The position numbers and the translations under genes were made by a program. From assembly GCF_038719015.1 (NCBI RefSeq), contig NZ_CP152276.1:1932001-1996000 (forward strand): a stretch of 64,000 bases of DNA, read 5' to 3'. The number at the start of each line of letters is the position of its first letter. Within the stretch, counting starts at the first letter, position 1. The stretch is from Nguyenibacter vanlangensis. Its GTDB lineage: Bacteria; Pseudomonadota; Alphaproteobacteria; Acetobacterales; Acetobacteraceae. Under the pieces are notes generated by a model that made no database searches, had not been told where the DNA came from, and was given only the letters and a program-made list of their open reading frames with translations. This document shows, in pieces, positions 7,499 to 16,610 of this stretch.

Positions 7499-7921
7499 AT
7501 GAACATTCTCTATCGTGCCGAAGCAACAGCCACCGGCGGACGCACCGGCTCAGCGAAATCAAGCGATGGGCGCCTGAGCGTGACGCTCGATACCCCGAAG
7601 GAACTCGGAGGGGCCGGTGGTGACGGCACCAATCCTGAGCAGCTCTTCGCAACGGGTTATTCCGCTTGTTTCCTCGGCGCCCTGAAATATGTCGCCTCGC
7701 AGAAGAAGGTGAAACTGTCCGAGGAAACCTCGGTCTCCGCGTCGATCGGTATCGGCCCGCGCGATGATGGCAAGGGCTTCGGATTGGAGATTTCCCTGAC
7801 GGTCGCCATTCCGGGCGTGGAACGCGCCGAAGCCGAGACGCTGGTCGCCCAGGCCGATATTGTCTGTCCCTATTCCTACCTTGCCCATAATGGCGCGGCC
7901 GTCAGTCTCAACGTCGCGTGA
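7499..7921 (+). CDS. ohr: Organic hydroperoxide resistance protein Ohr (OsmC family)
   Basis: This 140-residue protein belongs to the Ohr subfamily: the two redox cysteines are at residue 57 ([14 protein letters not shown]) and 123 ([14 protein letters not shown]), with the conserved Arg15 and Glu48 that assist catalysis. It reduces organic hydroperoxides through a dithiol cycle, usually recycled by a lipoylated partner. The start at 7499 has GGAGG 6 bases upstream; the ATG at 7487 is four codons earlier and less well spaced. It is divergent from ohrR. Confidence 0.92.
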   Translation: MNILYRAEATATGGRTGSAKSSDGRLSVTLDTPKELGGAGGDGTNPEQLFATGYSACFLGALKYVASQKKVKLSEETSVSASIGIGPRDDGKGFGLEISLTVAIPGVERAEAETLVAQADIVCPYSYLAHNGAAVSLNVA

Positions 7922-8084
7922 TCGGCCTTCGAAATACACGCCGCTGGCACTTGGCCGGCGGCGGCAAGACTTCAGGCGCCGCTCCGGTCGGGATTACCAA
8001 TCTTGCACATATAGGTCATGTCCGATGCCCGGGAGGCGAAGAGACGTCTAACGCCGAAAAACACTTTCTCTCCGGCCGCGTCGT

Positions 8085-8558
8085 TCAGAGTGCATTCATG
8101 ATCAGGCGCCCAATTGCAAACTGACTCGAAAAATACCCCCTGTATTTCGGAACACCGTCCCTGGCCTTCGCGATACAATGCTCGTAGAAAACGTGCGCAC
8201 CCACGGGCGGCAAGAGTTCTGGGTATTCGAAGGTAGCGGCGCGTATGAACGCAATCTCAACCACGCCCGCACCCCATGTCTCGATGAATGCCTGGTCACA
8301 ATGCCGGCAGCGCCCTCGCTTCAAATTGGGAGGCGGCCATCGATGGTGCTTATAATTTCGGAAATCAAGAGCAGCTTCATCTTGGATCGTCACTTCGGAA
8401 CCAGGAATGATGACGACATCCGAATATGGGCTGGCCGTAAATGCCTGGCAAATCGTGCAGTGACACTTGAGGCGAACTGTGGGCATGCGTGTGATTTCAA
8501 TCGCACATGTCCCGCAGTTGCACGCAGCTCTCATCGTCTTGTGCCTGCCTTTCCCCAT
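8085..8558 (-). CDS. GFA/CENP-V family zinc protein
   Basis: This 157-residue protein has the zinc-cysteine pattern of the GFA (glutathione-dependent formaldehyde-activating) fold: CNCGTC, CHCTIC and CRHC, with FAS-like 'AFTASPYSDVVII' and 'RNYKHHRW' segments between. AGAGGTGA lies directly upstream of the ATG at 8558; a longer frame to 8603 lacks support. It follows the catalase gene on the same strand after a 93-bp gap. Members bind S-hydroxymethyl- or other glutathione adducts; whether this one is enzymatic is uncertain. Confidence 0.8.
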   Translation of the reverse strand: MGKGRHKTMRAACNCGTCAIEITRMPTVRLKCHCTICQAFTASPYSDVVIIPGSEVTIQDEAALDFRNYKHHRWPPPNLKRGRCRHCDQAFIETWGAGVVEIAFIRAATFEYPELLPPVGAHVFYEHCIAKARDGVPKYRGYFSSQFAIGRLIMNAL

Positions 8559-8651
8559 TCTCACCTCTTGCGTATTGCATTTTAAAGGATCGGCCATTCG
8601 CAATCACTTCGGAAAACTTTCCAAAAATCGGCGGCTTTCCTTGCGGTCCGT

Positions 8652-10142
8652 CTAGACGCTGAGTCCTGAAGCTCCTCCCTCCGCAAGCACCATTTGCAAT
8701 CTTGCAAGTGCGTCGTGAACCCCTGCGCCGTACTCCGGATCGGCTTTCGCGCAATTTTCTATATGGCGCTCTTGAATCGCGCGCGCTGCGCCTACGATTT
8801 GCCGCGCCGTATTTTCGCACAAAACGAGTTGCTGCGCCTTGTTCATAAGCCGGAAAAGGTCTCCTGGCTGCTTGTAGTGATCGTCATCTAGGCGATGATC
8901 CCAATGAGCCGCGTCCCCAGCTATCGAAAGCGGCGGTTCATGAAGACCATCCTGCACATTCCATTCATCGAAACGATTAGGGTAATAGGACACGGTGCGT
9001 CCCTGGTTGCCATCCATTCGCATAGCGCCATCTCGATGATAACTATGATACGGGCACTTCGGCGCATTCACGGGGATCTGATTAAAATTGACCCCAAGCC
9101 GGTAGCGTTGCGTATCACCATAGGAAAACAAGCGAGCCTGAAGCATCTTGTCGGGTGAGAAGCCGATACCCGGCACAACGTTGGCGGGAGAGAATGCAGC
9201 CTGCTCGACTTCGGCAAAATAATTCTCTGGATTTCGGTTGAGTTCCAAGTAACCGACCTCGATCAGTGGAAAATCCACCTTCGGCCAGACCTTCGTAAGA
9301 TCAAACGGATTGAATGGATATTTGCCGACCTGTTCGTCGTCCATTACCTGGATGAACAGTGTCCAGCGTGGAAACTTGCCTAGCTCGATGCACTCGAAGA
9401 GATCACGCCCGTGGCTTTCCCGATCCTTGCCGATTAACGTCTCGGCCTCGTCATCGGTCAGGTTTTCAACCCCTTGTTGGGTGCGGAAATGAAATTTGAC
9501 CCAGACCCTCTTATTTTCCGCGCTAACAAGGCTGAAAGCATGGCTACCAAACCCATGCATATGACGATAACTCTTGGGAATCCCGCGATCACTCATAACG
9601 ATCGTGACCTGATGGAGAGCCTCCGGCAACAATGTCCAAAAATCCCAGTTATTATCGGCACTTCTGAGACCAGTACGGGGATCCCGTTTGATCGCGTGGT
9701 TCAAATCTGGAAAACGCAGAGGATCTCGGAAGAAGAAAACCGGCGTATTGTTTCCAACGACATCCCAGTTGCCATCTTCCGTATAGAATTTCACGGCAAA
9801 TCCACGAATATCGCGCTCGGCGTCCGCCGCTCCGCGCTCGCCAGCAACAGTGGAGAACCTCATGAAGATCGGTGTCTGCTTCCCTGGTTCCGAGAATATC
9901 CGAGCTTTAGTGAAACGCGTTATGTCGTGGGTTACCGTGAATGTGCCATGCGCGCCGGAGCCCTTTGCGTGCATCCGTCGCTCGGGAATCACCTCGCGGT
10001 CGAAATGCGCCAATTTCTCGATCAGCCATATGTCCTGAAGCAAGGCTGGCCCCCGCGGACCCGCCGTCTCGATATTGAGATTGTCGACAACAGGAGCCCC
10101 TGTTGCGTGACTAAGCTGAGGCGGGGACGTCTTGTCGGACAT
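8652..10142 (-). CDS. katA: Monofunctional heme catalase
   Basis: This 496-residue small-subunit (clade 3-like) catalase decomposes hydrogen peroxide. The distal histidine is His58 ([14 protein letters not shown]), the distal asparagine Asn131 ([12 protein letters not shown]), and the proximal heme-ligand tyrosine Tyr341 ([12 protein letters not shown]). AAGGAG lies 7 bases before the ATG at 10142. The gene is clearly less GC-rich than its surroundings, as are the flanking GFA and AraC genes, suggesting they arrived together. The AraC regulator immediately upstream on the same strand may control it. The symbol is by family resemblance; katE/katB-type naming is possible. Confidence 0.9.
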   Translation of the reverse strand: MSDKTSPPQLSHATGAPVVDNLNIETAGPRGPALLQDIWLIEKLAHFDREVIPERRMHAKGSGAHGTFTVTHDITRFTKARIFSEPGKQTPIFMRFSTVAGERGAADAERDIRGFAVKFYTEDGNWDVVGNNTPVFFFRDPLRFPDLNHAIKRDPRTGLRSADNNWDFWTLLPEALHQVTIVMSDRGIPKSYRHMHGFGSHAFSLVSAENKRVWVKFHFRTQQGVENLTDDEAETLIGKDRESHGRDLFECIELGKFPRWTLFIQVMDDEQVGKYPFNPFDLTKVWPKVDFPLIEVGYLELNRNPENYFAEVEQAAFSPANVVPGIGFSPDKMLQARLFSYGDTQRYRLGVNFNQIPVNAPKCPYHSYHRDGAMRMDGNQGRTVSYYPNRFDEWNVQDGLHEPPLSIAGDAAHWDHRLDDDHYKQPGDLFRLMNKAQQLVLCENTARQIVGAARAIQERHIENCAKADPEYGAGVHDALARLQMVLAEGGASGLSV

Positions 10143-10517
10143 ACAAAGCTCCTTAACACGGGTTTCGGAAAAGCGAGGAGCATGGTGTATGGCACATGCC
10201 GAATGACGTTCTGGAACCCCAACCCAGGCTTCTCGCGGGGACTGTCGAGTCTAAAATATGATTTGGAAACCAGCCGCTTAGCCTGTGGCTCTACAAAAGC
10301 GCAGGCACCCCATTATGTCGCATTCTTTGCGCCAATATTTTTATTATCCACACAGGGAACTCGCTAACACGGAATATGGGTTGCTTACCTTCAAAACCTA
10401 GAACAAAAAGTCCAATGCGATCTTGGATAAATCTATTGGGAAATGGACAAACCTCTGGTTTTCTGTCTTTCCTGACGCGACGCGTCCAGAAGAAAATATT
10501 TATTCGATCGCATGATT
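10143..10517. other. Non-coding gap between catalase and AraC genes
   Basis: This 375-bp AT-rich stretch has no credible gene; a long plus-strand frame into it is the antisense of the catalase gene. It must hold the catalase promoter on the minus strand. GACGCG-A-CGCGTC (10474-10486) is a short perfect dyad placed just downstream of the AraC stop codon and may be its terminator. Confidence 0.5.
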
Positions 10518-11504
10518 TTAACGGATACGCATGCGCCGACGCCACTCGCCCGGATTACACTTTTCGCGTCTCAAAAATACGCGCGCTAGATGACTTTGAT
10601 CGAAGAAGCCACATTCTAAAGAAATTTCTGATATATTCTTTTCACCCTTCATCAGCAATGCCTTTGCACGCTCGATGCGGACGTTCAATATCCATTGATG
10701 CGGCGAGATACCATTAGTCTTTTTGAAGGCATCAAAGAAATAACTAGTGGAGAGGCCGCACTGGAGCGCCAGATCCGCAATCGCAGGATTTGCGCTCAAA
10801 TCCGCCTCGACAAAACTCCTGATGCGTAGCATCTGCCACGCCGCCAATCCCCGATGACGATGGCGCCTCCCGACGCACAAATTGGCGTATCTGTTCATAA
10901 TGTGCGCGCAGCAAGCAAGAGCAACGTGGTCTATGAATGCCTGGGCTACAGGATGTTGTGCCTCCAAGGCCGGGAGCACGCTCTTGGCCAAGTGAAACAT
11001 GATCGGGTCGCAGCTGCCGAACTCTTGTTGCAGCAATCCGCCTACATGCCGCCCGCCTTGTTCATATGACAGTTCGTCAAGCGTCTGCGCAGAAACATAG
11101 ATACGAAAATGGTCAAATTTATTATGTAACCCGATAACAGGACGCTCAGTCATATCGAGAAGAAAGACTTGGCCTGGTCTCCGAATACCAGACGCCACCA
11201 ACTTTCGGCTGCCATACCGTAAATCGGGATAGGTAGCCGCAACGAGAGGCAGCTTGAATACGAACGCCTCTTCTTCAGGCGGAATGATTGAGTGACCAAG
11301 TTTCGGCTTGTCATTTCTTATTCTTGATAATGCGATACCCGGCCCCGACGAAGTAATCCGCGCCTCAATCGTCGGCGCGTGCGGCAACTGGAACCGATCA
11401 CTCAATATCTGCTCGACGGACGAATATGCCAACGTCGACACCCCTTTACCCGCGCATTGACCCGAAAGCAAACCAAGTATGATATTATTTACACCAAGGG
11501 CCAT
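10518..11504 (-). CDS. AraC-family transcriptional regulator
   Basis: This protein is about 328 residues, with a C-terminal AraC/XylS double HTH (AIADLALQCGLSTSYFFDAF, then NISEISLECGFFDQSHLARVF) and an N-terminal sensing domain without obvious homology. The ATG at 11504 (MALGVNN) has GGGTG close upstream; a TTG at 11519 would add five residues. It is less GC-rich than the backbone, like the catalase gene after it. The domain order resembles AraC regulators that respond to aromatic or oxidative signals, but no ligand can be named. Confidence 0.8.
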   Translation of the reverse strand: MALGVNNIILGLLSGQCAGKGVSTLAYSSVEQILSDRFQLPHAPTIEARITSSGPGIALSRIRNDKPKLGHSIIPPEEEAFVFKLPLVAATYPDLRYGSRKLVASGIRRPGQVFLLDMTERPVIGLHNKFDHFRIYVSAQTLDELSYEQGGRHVGGLLQQEFGSCDPIMFHLAKSVLPALEAQHPVAQAFIDHVALACCAHIMNRYANLCVGRRHRHRGLAAWQMLRIRSFVEADLSANPAIADLALQCGLSTSYFFDAFKKTNGISPHQWILNVRIERAKALLMKGEKNISEISLECGFFDQSHLARVFLRREKCNPGEWRRRMRIR

Positions 11505-11543
11505 CACCCAATCATGCAAATTCGATAGTTAGGCTTTTGTATT

Positions 11544-11729
11544 TCACTTTCCCCACCCGTGCCGTTGTTCGTAAACGGCTTCAGATATGGGGTTTGTGGA
11601 CGCGAACGCCGCCTCTTCCGCAGCCATATTGCGTGGCCTCATGTCCGAACAAGCCGCAAGGAGCAACGAAGAGAGAGAGGCCAGAAGCAAAATGGATTTT
11701 GTTTTTATTCCAAAATTACAATATGTCAT
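11544..11729 (-). CDS. Small lipoprotein
   Basis: This 61-residue protein starts with a basic region and hydrophobic core (KSILLLASLSSLLLAAC) ending in an LAAC lipobox, so the mature lipoprotein would be about 37 residues beginning at the cysteine. AAGGAG sits 8 bases before the ATG at 11729, a strong reason to accept it as real. It lies upstream of the AraC gene on the same strand, with 39 bp between them. Function unknown. Confidence 0.6.
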   Translation of the reverse strand: MTYCNFGIKTKSILLLASLSSLLLAACSDMRPRNMAAEEAAFASTNPISEAVYEQRHGWGK

Positions 11730-11797
11730 GACCACTCTCCTTATTTTATATATCGGTCAGATCATCGCAATATTCTTCAGTTTTACCGGATCGGCGA

Positions 11798-12604
11798 TCA
11801 CGCGAGATTGCTGTTGGTGTAGCGAGCGGCCGGAAGCGAACGCGAGAGGTTTGGCATCAGGGCATGGCGGGCATTTTCGTAGGCTGCCCAGTCCGCGACA
11901 TCGGGCAGCGAGGGGATCGTCACCAGCTCGCCCTGGTCCAGCCCCGCCAGAGCGGCGTCGACCATGTCCGCTGCCTTCATGACGATCTCGGACGGCAGGT
12001 GCTCGACAGGTGTCCCCGCTGCGTTCCAGAACTCGGTCGCTGTGGCACCCGGCAGAACCGCCTGGACGTTGACACCAGTACCAGCCAGTTCCTTGTGCAA
12101 TGACTGGGTCAGCGCCAGCACGAAGGCCTTGGTGCCGCCGTACACACCGTTCAGGACTTCCGGCGCAATGGCGCCAATCGACGAGATGTTGACGATCAGA
12201 CCCTGTCCACGCGCCACAAAACCCGGTAGCGCGGCATAGGTGAGTCGCGTGAGGGCGGCGACGTTCAGCCCGATCATCGCCTCCATCGCGTCGATATCGG
12301 ATTGGAGGGCGGGTGCCGTCGCGCCGACGCCGGCATTGTTGACCAGCGTGGTGATGCTGTGATCGGTCTTCAGGATGTCCGCCACCCGGCGGACGTCTGC
12401 ACCCTGAGCCAGATCGGCGGTTACGACCTCAACGGACCGCCCGGTCTCGTCGCTGATCCGCGCCGCCAGTTCGTCGAGCCGTGCGCGATTGCGAGCGACC
12501 AGGATCAGGTCATAACCGCGTCGGGCCAGCCGGTCCGCGTAGAGCGCACCGATCCCCGACGATGCTCCCGTCACCAGCGCCGTTCCCAGATGTTGCGTTG
12601 CCAT
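11798..12604 (-). CDS. Short-chain dehydrogenase/reductase (SDR)
   Basis: This 268-residue classical SDR has TGASSGIG, VARNR after strand two (NADP-type), NNAGVG, the catalytic serine (NISSIG) and YGGTK. The C-terminal extension (SLPDVADWAAYENARHALMPN) is usual in the oxidoreductase subgroup close to DltE-like short-chain reductases. The start at 12604 (MATQHLG) is preceded by AAGGA; an upstream extension to 12658 overlaps the promoter. It is divergent from the GlxA-type regulator at 12724, which presumably controls it. Confidence 0.85.
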   Translation of the reverse strand: MATQHLGTALVTGASSGIGALYADRLARRGYDLILVARNRARLDELAARISDETGRSVEVVTADLAQGADVRRVADILKTDHSITTLVNNAGVGATAPALQSDIDAMEAMIGLNVAALTRLTYAALPGFVARGQGLIVNISSIGAIAPEVLNGVYGGTKAFVLALTQSLHKELAGTGVNVQAVLPGATATEFWNAAGTPVEHLPSEIVMKAADMVDAALAGLDQGELVTIPSLPDVADWAAYENARHALMPNLSRSLPAARYTNSNLA

Positions 12605-12671
12605 TGCCTTGGTTCCTTTTCGATGCGAAGGCGTGATGCCGTCGTCTGGTAGGACCATAGGCGCGCTGGCT

Positions 12672-12710
12672 TTTGTCCTGAATGTCGTATATGCTTCAAT
12701 TCAGGACAAA
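12672..12710. promoter_or_regulatory. 12-bp perfect inverted repeat, SDR / GlxA-type divergent promoter
   Basis: TTTGTCCTGAAT (12672-12683) and ATTCAGGACAAA (12699-12710) form a perfect 12-bp inverted repeat with a 15-bp spacer, centred in the 119-bp gap between two divergent starts. The right arm runs almost into the AAGGAG site of the regulator. It is almost certainly the operator of the adjacent GlxA-type regulator. Confidence 0.7.
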
Positions 12711-12723
12711 GGAGATCGCGGCC

Positions 12724-13659
12724 ATGCAGCACGTCGGGTTTATCGTCTACCCGGGCTTCCAGATCATAGGTCTCGCCGCTGCGACGGCATTCGAGGTTGC
12801 CAATCTCGTCAGCGATCCGCCGGTCTACGAAGTATCGGTCCAATCGGAGAGCGGCGGCACGATCCGGGGATCAGACGCCGTTTCAGTCGACAGCGCGACG
12901 TTGGACGATACGCATTTCGACACCCTGATCGTCCTGGGCGGGACGGGAATCCCCGATCCGTCGCCAGGCCTGCTGGAGTACATTCGACTTGCCTCCGGAC
13001 GCGTACGTCGACTCGCATCGATCTGCACTGGCGCCTTCGTCCTGGCCGAAGCCGGATTGCTCGACGGCCGGCGCGCGACCACCCACTGGCTTCTGGCTCC
13101 TGAATTGCGAATCCGTTTTCCGGCAATCAAGGTCGAAGAAGACCGGATCTTCCTGATTGACGGCACGATCTGGACCTCGGCCGGCATGAGTGCCGGGATC
13201 GACCTCGCGCTGGCGATGATCGAAAAGGATCTGGGCCGAGAAATCGCAAGATCAGTCGCGCAGAAGCTGGTGCTCTATCACCGTCGCGCCGGTGGCCAGT
13301 CGCAGCATTCGACCTTGCTCGCACTGGAACCGAAATCGGACCGGATTCAGAGCGCCCTGGATCATGCCCGACGCAATCTGCGGAATAATCTGTCGGTCGA
13401 GGAACTGGCCGAGGCCGCGCATCTCAGTCCCCGCCAGTTCAGCCGCCTCTTTCGCGCCGAAACCGGAGAATCACCTGCCAAGGCGATCGAACAACTGCGC
13501 ATCGAAGCCGCACGCCTGATGCTGGAACAGGGTCGCCATCCGATTGAAGTCATCGCGCGTGAAACCGGCTTCGACGACCGCAACCGGATGCGCAGGGCCT
13601 TTCTGCGCGCCTATGGCGTGCCGCCGCAGGATATCAGGCGCAAGCTCGCGGACGCATAG
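12724..13659 (+). CDS. GlxA-type transcriptional regulator (DJ-1/PfpI domain plus AraC HTH)
   Basis: This 311-residue protein has an N-terminal DJ-1/PfpI domain (HVGFIVYPGFQIIGLA, elbow cysteine in SICTGAFVLAEAGLLDG) and a C-terminal AraC HTH pair (LSVEELAEAAHLSPRQFSRLF, VIARETGFDDRNRMRRAF). AAGGAG is 10 bases before the ATG at 12724; upstream in-frame ATGs at 12682 and 12691 lie inside the operator and are rejected. It resembles the regulator at 3909-4880 across its length, so the two are probably paralogues. Confidence 0.87.
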   Translation: MQHVGFIVYPGFQIIGLAAATAFEVANLVSDPPVYEVSVQSESGGTIRGSDAVSVDSATLDDTHFDTLIVLGGTGIPDPSPGLLEYIRLASGRVRRLASICTGAFVLAEAGLLDGRRATTHWLLAPELRIRFPAIKVEEDRIFLIDGTIWTSAGMSAGIDLALAMIEKDLGREIARSVAQKLVLYHRRAGGQSQHSTLLALEPKSDRIQSALDHARRNLRNNLSVEELAEAAHLSPRQFSRLFRAETGESPAKAIEQLRIEAARLMLEQGRHPIEVIARETGFDDRNRMRRAFLRAYGVPPQDIRRKLADA

Positions 13660-13669
13660 GTGCGTCCGC
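13648..13669. terminator. Hairpin between convergent GlxA-type and TetR genes
   Basis: GCGGACGCA (13648-13656), loop TAGG, TGCGTCCGC (13661-13669): a perfect 9-bp stem that spans the stop codon of the plus-strand regulator and lies just before the minus-strand TetR stop. It could terminate both transcripts; there is no T tract. Confidence 0.6.
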
Positions 13670-13674
13670 CGACC

Positions 13675-14247
13675 CTAGCCACCGATCATCAGCAACCCGG
13701 CCCGGACGCCGTTTTCCAGGATCGCATCGGACTCATTCCCCGGCCCGATCACGCGCGCCAGTTGCAGCGTGCCGATCATCAACCCATAGAGCGCCTGTGC
13801 GGTCGCCCGCCGCACCGCTGGCGTACCGGCAGGCAGGCTGTCCGCGATCTGCCCGACGAATTCCTCGCACGCGGCACGGAAGGCATCGCGCGTTTCTTCC
13901 GAATGTCGGGCGATTTCGGCCGATAGCGCGGCCGCAACACACCCCCCACCCGGATTGTCGCGATGAGACGGACTGAGATAGCGGCGCAACCAGATTTCGG
14001 GCGGCGCGCCGTCGCGGATCGCCTGCACGGTGGCACCGCCGGCATGCGCGCGCATCGTGTCCAGTGTCTGGCGAACGAGATCCTCTTTCGACTCGAAATG
14101 TGTGTAGAACGCGCCGTTGGTCAGGCCGGCATCCGCCATCAGCCCGGCAACACCGGCCGCCGCGATCCCGTCCTGGCGAAAGCGCCGGCCCGCCACGTCG
14201 ATGATATGCCGACGCGTTTCCTCCCGATGACCTTTTTGATAGCGCAT
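13675..14247 (-). CDS. TetR-family repressor
   Basis: This 190-residue protein has a TetR N-terminal HTH (residues about 8-55, AAAGVAGLMADAGLTNGAFYTHFESKE pattern) and a C-terminal ligand domain of the NemR/AcrR-like group (WLRRYLSPSHRDNPGGGCVAAAL). The start at 14247 (MRYQKGH) has GAGAGGG upstream; the longer frame to 14316 would run through the operator. It is divergent from an SDR and MATE pump operon, which it probably represses. The conserved cysteine after GGG (GGGCVAA) is the position used for electrophile sensing in NemR-like relatives, an inference only. Confidence 0.85.
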   Translation of the reverse strand: MRYQKGHREETRRHIIDVAGRRFRQDGIAAAGVAGLMADAGLTNGAFYTHFESKEDLVRQTLDTMRAHAGGATVQAIRDGAPPEIWLRRYLSPSHRDNPGGGCVAAALSAEIARHSEETRDAFRAACEEFVGQIADSLPAGTPAVRRATAQALYGLMIGTLQLARVIGPGNESDAILENGVRAGLLMIGG

Positions 14248-14291
14248 CCGTCCCTCTCGTCCCTGCCACCCGAAATTTACGGCCGCACCCA

Positions 14292-14328
14292 TTGCATTAC
14301 AATTGTAATATGACATTATGATCGTAAT
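14292..14328. promoter_or_regulatory. Palindromic TetR operator and SDR promoter
   Basis: ATTACAATTGTAAT (14296-14309) is a perfect 14-bp palindrome; a degenerate second copy, ATTATGATCGTAAT, follows at 14315-14328. A TTGCAT at 14292-14297 could be the -35 box of the plus-strand promoter, with the second copy over the -10. This is the natural binding site for the adjacent TetR repressor. Confidence 0.65.
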
Positions 14329-14347
14329 CTAATCGGAGACACAGACC

Positions 14348-15127
14348 GTGAGACTACGTGACAAGATCGCCCTGATCACGGGCGGCAACAGTGGCATCGG
14401 CCTCGCGACGGCCGAGCGTTTCGTTGAGGAAGGGGCCCGCGTCGCGATCACGGGCCGCGACCAGAAGACACTCGACGCGGCGGTAACGAAGCTGGGGCCG
14501 AATGCACTGGCGATACAGGCCGACCTGACCGAGGACGGCGCGGCCGAGCGTGCGGTCGCCGCCACGATCGAGCGGTTCGGCGCGCTCGATATCCTGTTCC
14601 TCAATGCCGGTATCGCCGGCAATACACCTGTCGGCGCCACCAGCCGGGCACAGTTCGAACAGGTCCTCGCGACCAACCTGACCGCCGTCTTCTTCACCGT
14701 GCAAGCGGCCGCGCCTCACCTGAAGGAGGGTGGATCGATCATCCTCAACGGGTCGGTACACCAGGTATTGGGCATTCCAGGTGCCTCGGCCTATGCAGCC
14801 AGCAAGGGCGGCATCGGCGCGATGAACCGGGTGCTGGCATCGGAATTCGCGCCCCGTGGCATCCGGGTGAACAATGTGGTGCCGGGTGCCACCCGCACGC
14901 CGATCTGGCGGACATTCGCCGCGACGCCCGAAGAGCTGGAAAAGCTGGAAGCCGTCTACTCACGCGGTATTCCGCTGGGCCATCTCGGCGAGGCCGTGGA
15001 TATCGCCAACGCGGTGCTGTTCCTGGCCTCCGACGAGGCGCGGCACGTCACCGGCACCGAGATCGTCGTCGATGGCGGCACGATCGGCGCGCCTGCCGGC
15101 GCCCCGATTTTCCGCGCCGAAACGTAA
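14348..15127 (+). CDS. Short-chain dehydrogenase/reductase (SDR)
   Basis: This 259-residue classical SDR has TGGNSGIG, ITGRD (NADP-type), LNAGIAG, the serine in NGSVHQV, and YAASK. GTG start at 14348 with GGAG about 10 bases upstream. It closely follows the pattern of small glucose-dehydrogenase-like SDRs often found next to TetR regulators. It is followed at 11 bp by the MATE gene, so the two form an operon under the divergent TetR. Likely role: reduction of a reactive carbonyl compound; substrate not established. Confidence 0.87.
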   Translation: MRLRDKIALITGGNSGIGLATAERFVEEGARVAITGRDQKTLDAAVTKLGPNALAIQADLTEDGAAERAVAATIERFGALDILFLNAGIAGNTPVGATSRAQFEQVLATNLTAVFFTVQAAAPHLKEGGSIILNGSVHQVLGIPGASAYAASKGGIGAMNRVLASEFAPRGIRVNNVVPGATRTPIWRTFAATPEELEKLEAVYSRGIPLGHLGEAVDIANAVLFLASDEARHVTGTEIVVDGGTIGAPAGAPIFRAET

Positions 15128-15137
15128 GACGACCGCG

Positions 15138-16565
15138 ATGTCGGAGAGCACCAACGAGAGGATCGTCGATCTCGTCGACATCACCCCGATCAGCGAGCCT
15201 CGCGTGGCGGATCGCAAGGCGCGGACTCGCGACGCCATCCTGACCGGACCGATCGTCGGAACATTGATGCGGCTTGCGCTGCCGACGATCGCCGTACTCC
15301 TGGCCCAGACGGCGGTCGGGGTGGCCGAAACCTACTATGTCGGTGCCCTGGGGACCGAGGCGCTGGCTGGCGTGGCACTGGTTTTTCCCGTCTATATGCT
15401 GATGGTCACCATGTCGAACGGTGGCCTGGGCAGCGGGGTGGCGTCGGCGCTCGCGCGGGCGATCGGCGCCGGGCGGCAGCACGACGCCGACGCGCTGGTG
15501 CTGCATACCATCGTGTTGGCCGCGATCGCCGGCACCGTTTTTACCGCCGGACTGCTCTGGGGCGGTCCAGCGCTCTATGGCGCTTTGGGCGGGAACGGCC
15601 TGTCCCTGCGCGCGGCACTATCATACTCGAATACCGTTTTCGGCGGCGCCGTCGCCATCTGGATCGTCAACCTGCTATCCGCCGCCCTGCGCGGGGCGGG
15701 GAACGTAAGGGTACCCGCATTGGTGACCCTGGTCGGGGCCGCGATCATGATCCCGGCTTCTCCCGCCCTGATTTTCGGCTTCGGGCCGATCCCGCGTCTC
15801 GGCGTCGGAGGCGCAGGACTCGCGTTCGTGCTCTATTACGTCTGCGCGCTGATCGTCCTGTTACGCTACATGGCCTCGGGCCGATCGGGCTTGAAACTGC
15901 GGATGGCACGCCTCGAATGGCGCCTGTTCGCGGATATCCTGAAAGTGGGCATCCCCACGGCGCTGAATACGGTACAGACGAATCTGACCGTCATCATCTT
16001 GACCGGTGCGGTTGGCGGCCTCGGCGTCGATGCCATTGCGGGATATGGCATCGCCTCCCGGCTCGATTACGTGATGATCCCGATCCTGTTCGGCCTGTCC
16101 TCGGCCGTGCTGACCATGGTCGGGATCGCGGTAGGCGCGGGACAGGCCGCTCGCGCGCGAAGGATTGCCTTGATCGGCGCAAGCGTGGGCGGCGCCTTCG
16201 CGGAAATCGTCGGGCTGGCCGTCGCCTTGGCCCCCACACTCTGGAGTGGCCTGTTCACCGGACAGGCGCCCGTCACGATAATCGCCACGACCTATCTGAC
16301 CATGGTGGCACCCACATACGGCTTCATGGCGGCGGGATTCGTGTTTGCCTTCGCCGCCCAGGGCGCAGGCCATGCCCTGTGGCCTTTCCTCGCCTATACT
16401 ATGCGGACGCTACTGGCGGCGGGCGGCGGGATCGTTGCCGTGCATGTCCTCCACGCCGGAATGGTGGGCCTGTCAGCGGTCGTGGCGGCATCCTATATCG
16501 TTTTTGCCCCAATCTGCGGTGTGCCGATGCTGTCCCGTCGCCTGTGGCGTGTTTCCGCGAAATAG
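15138..16565 (+). CDS. MATE-family multidrug efflux pump
   Basis: This 475-residue inner-membrane protein has about 12 hydrophobic segments in two similar halves, beginning LMRLALPTIAVLLAQTAVGVAETYYVG, the usual first helix of NorM/DinF-like MATE antiporters, with the second-half equivalent at DILKVGIPTALNTVQTNL. A soluble N-terminal tail of about 40 residues precedes it. The start at 15138 is 11 bp after the SDR stop. It probably exports cationic drugs or toxic metabolites in exchange for H+ or Na+. It is probably in the TetR regulon. Confidence 0.9.
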   Translation: MSESTNERIVDLVDITPISEPRVADRKARTRDAILTGPIVGTLMRLALPTIAVLLAQTAVGVAETYYVGALGTEALAGVALVFPVYMLMVTMSNGGLGSGVASALARAIGAGRQHDADALVLHTIVLAAIAGTVFTAGLLWGGPALYGALGGNGLSLRAALSYSNTVFGGAVAIWIVNLLSAALRGAGNVRVPALVTLVGAAIMIPASPALIFGFGPIPRLGVGGAGLAFVLYYVCALIVLLRYMASGRSGLKLRMARLEWRLFADILKVGIPTALNTVQTNLTVIILTGAVGGLGVDAIAGYGIASRLDYVMIPILFGLSSAVLTMVGIAVGAGQAARARRIALIGASVGGAFAEIVGLAVALAPTLWSGLFTGQAPVTIIATTYLTMVAPTYGFMAAGFVFAFAAQGAGHALWPFLAYTMRTLLAAGGGIVAVHVLHAGMVGLSAVVAASYIVFAPICGVPMLSRRLWRVSAK

Positions 16566-16610
16566 GACACCGCTTGACACATAAAGACCACCGTGAAGCG
16601 ACTGCCACGC

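Noticed and set aside
9474..10367. 297-codon plus-strand frame across the catalase start
   Set aside because: Antisense to the catalase gene; the product lacks any recognisable pattern and the start has no ribosome site.
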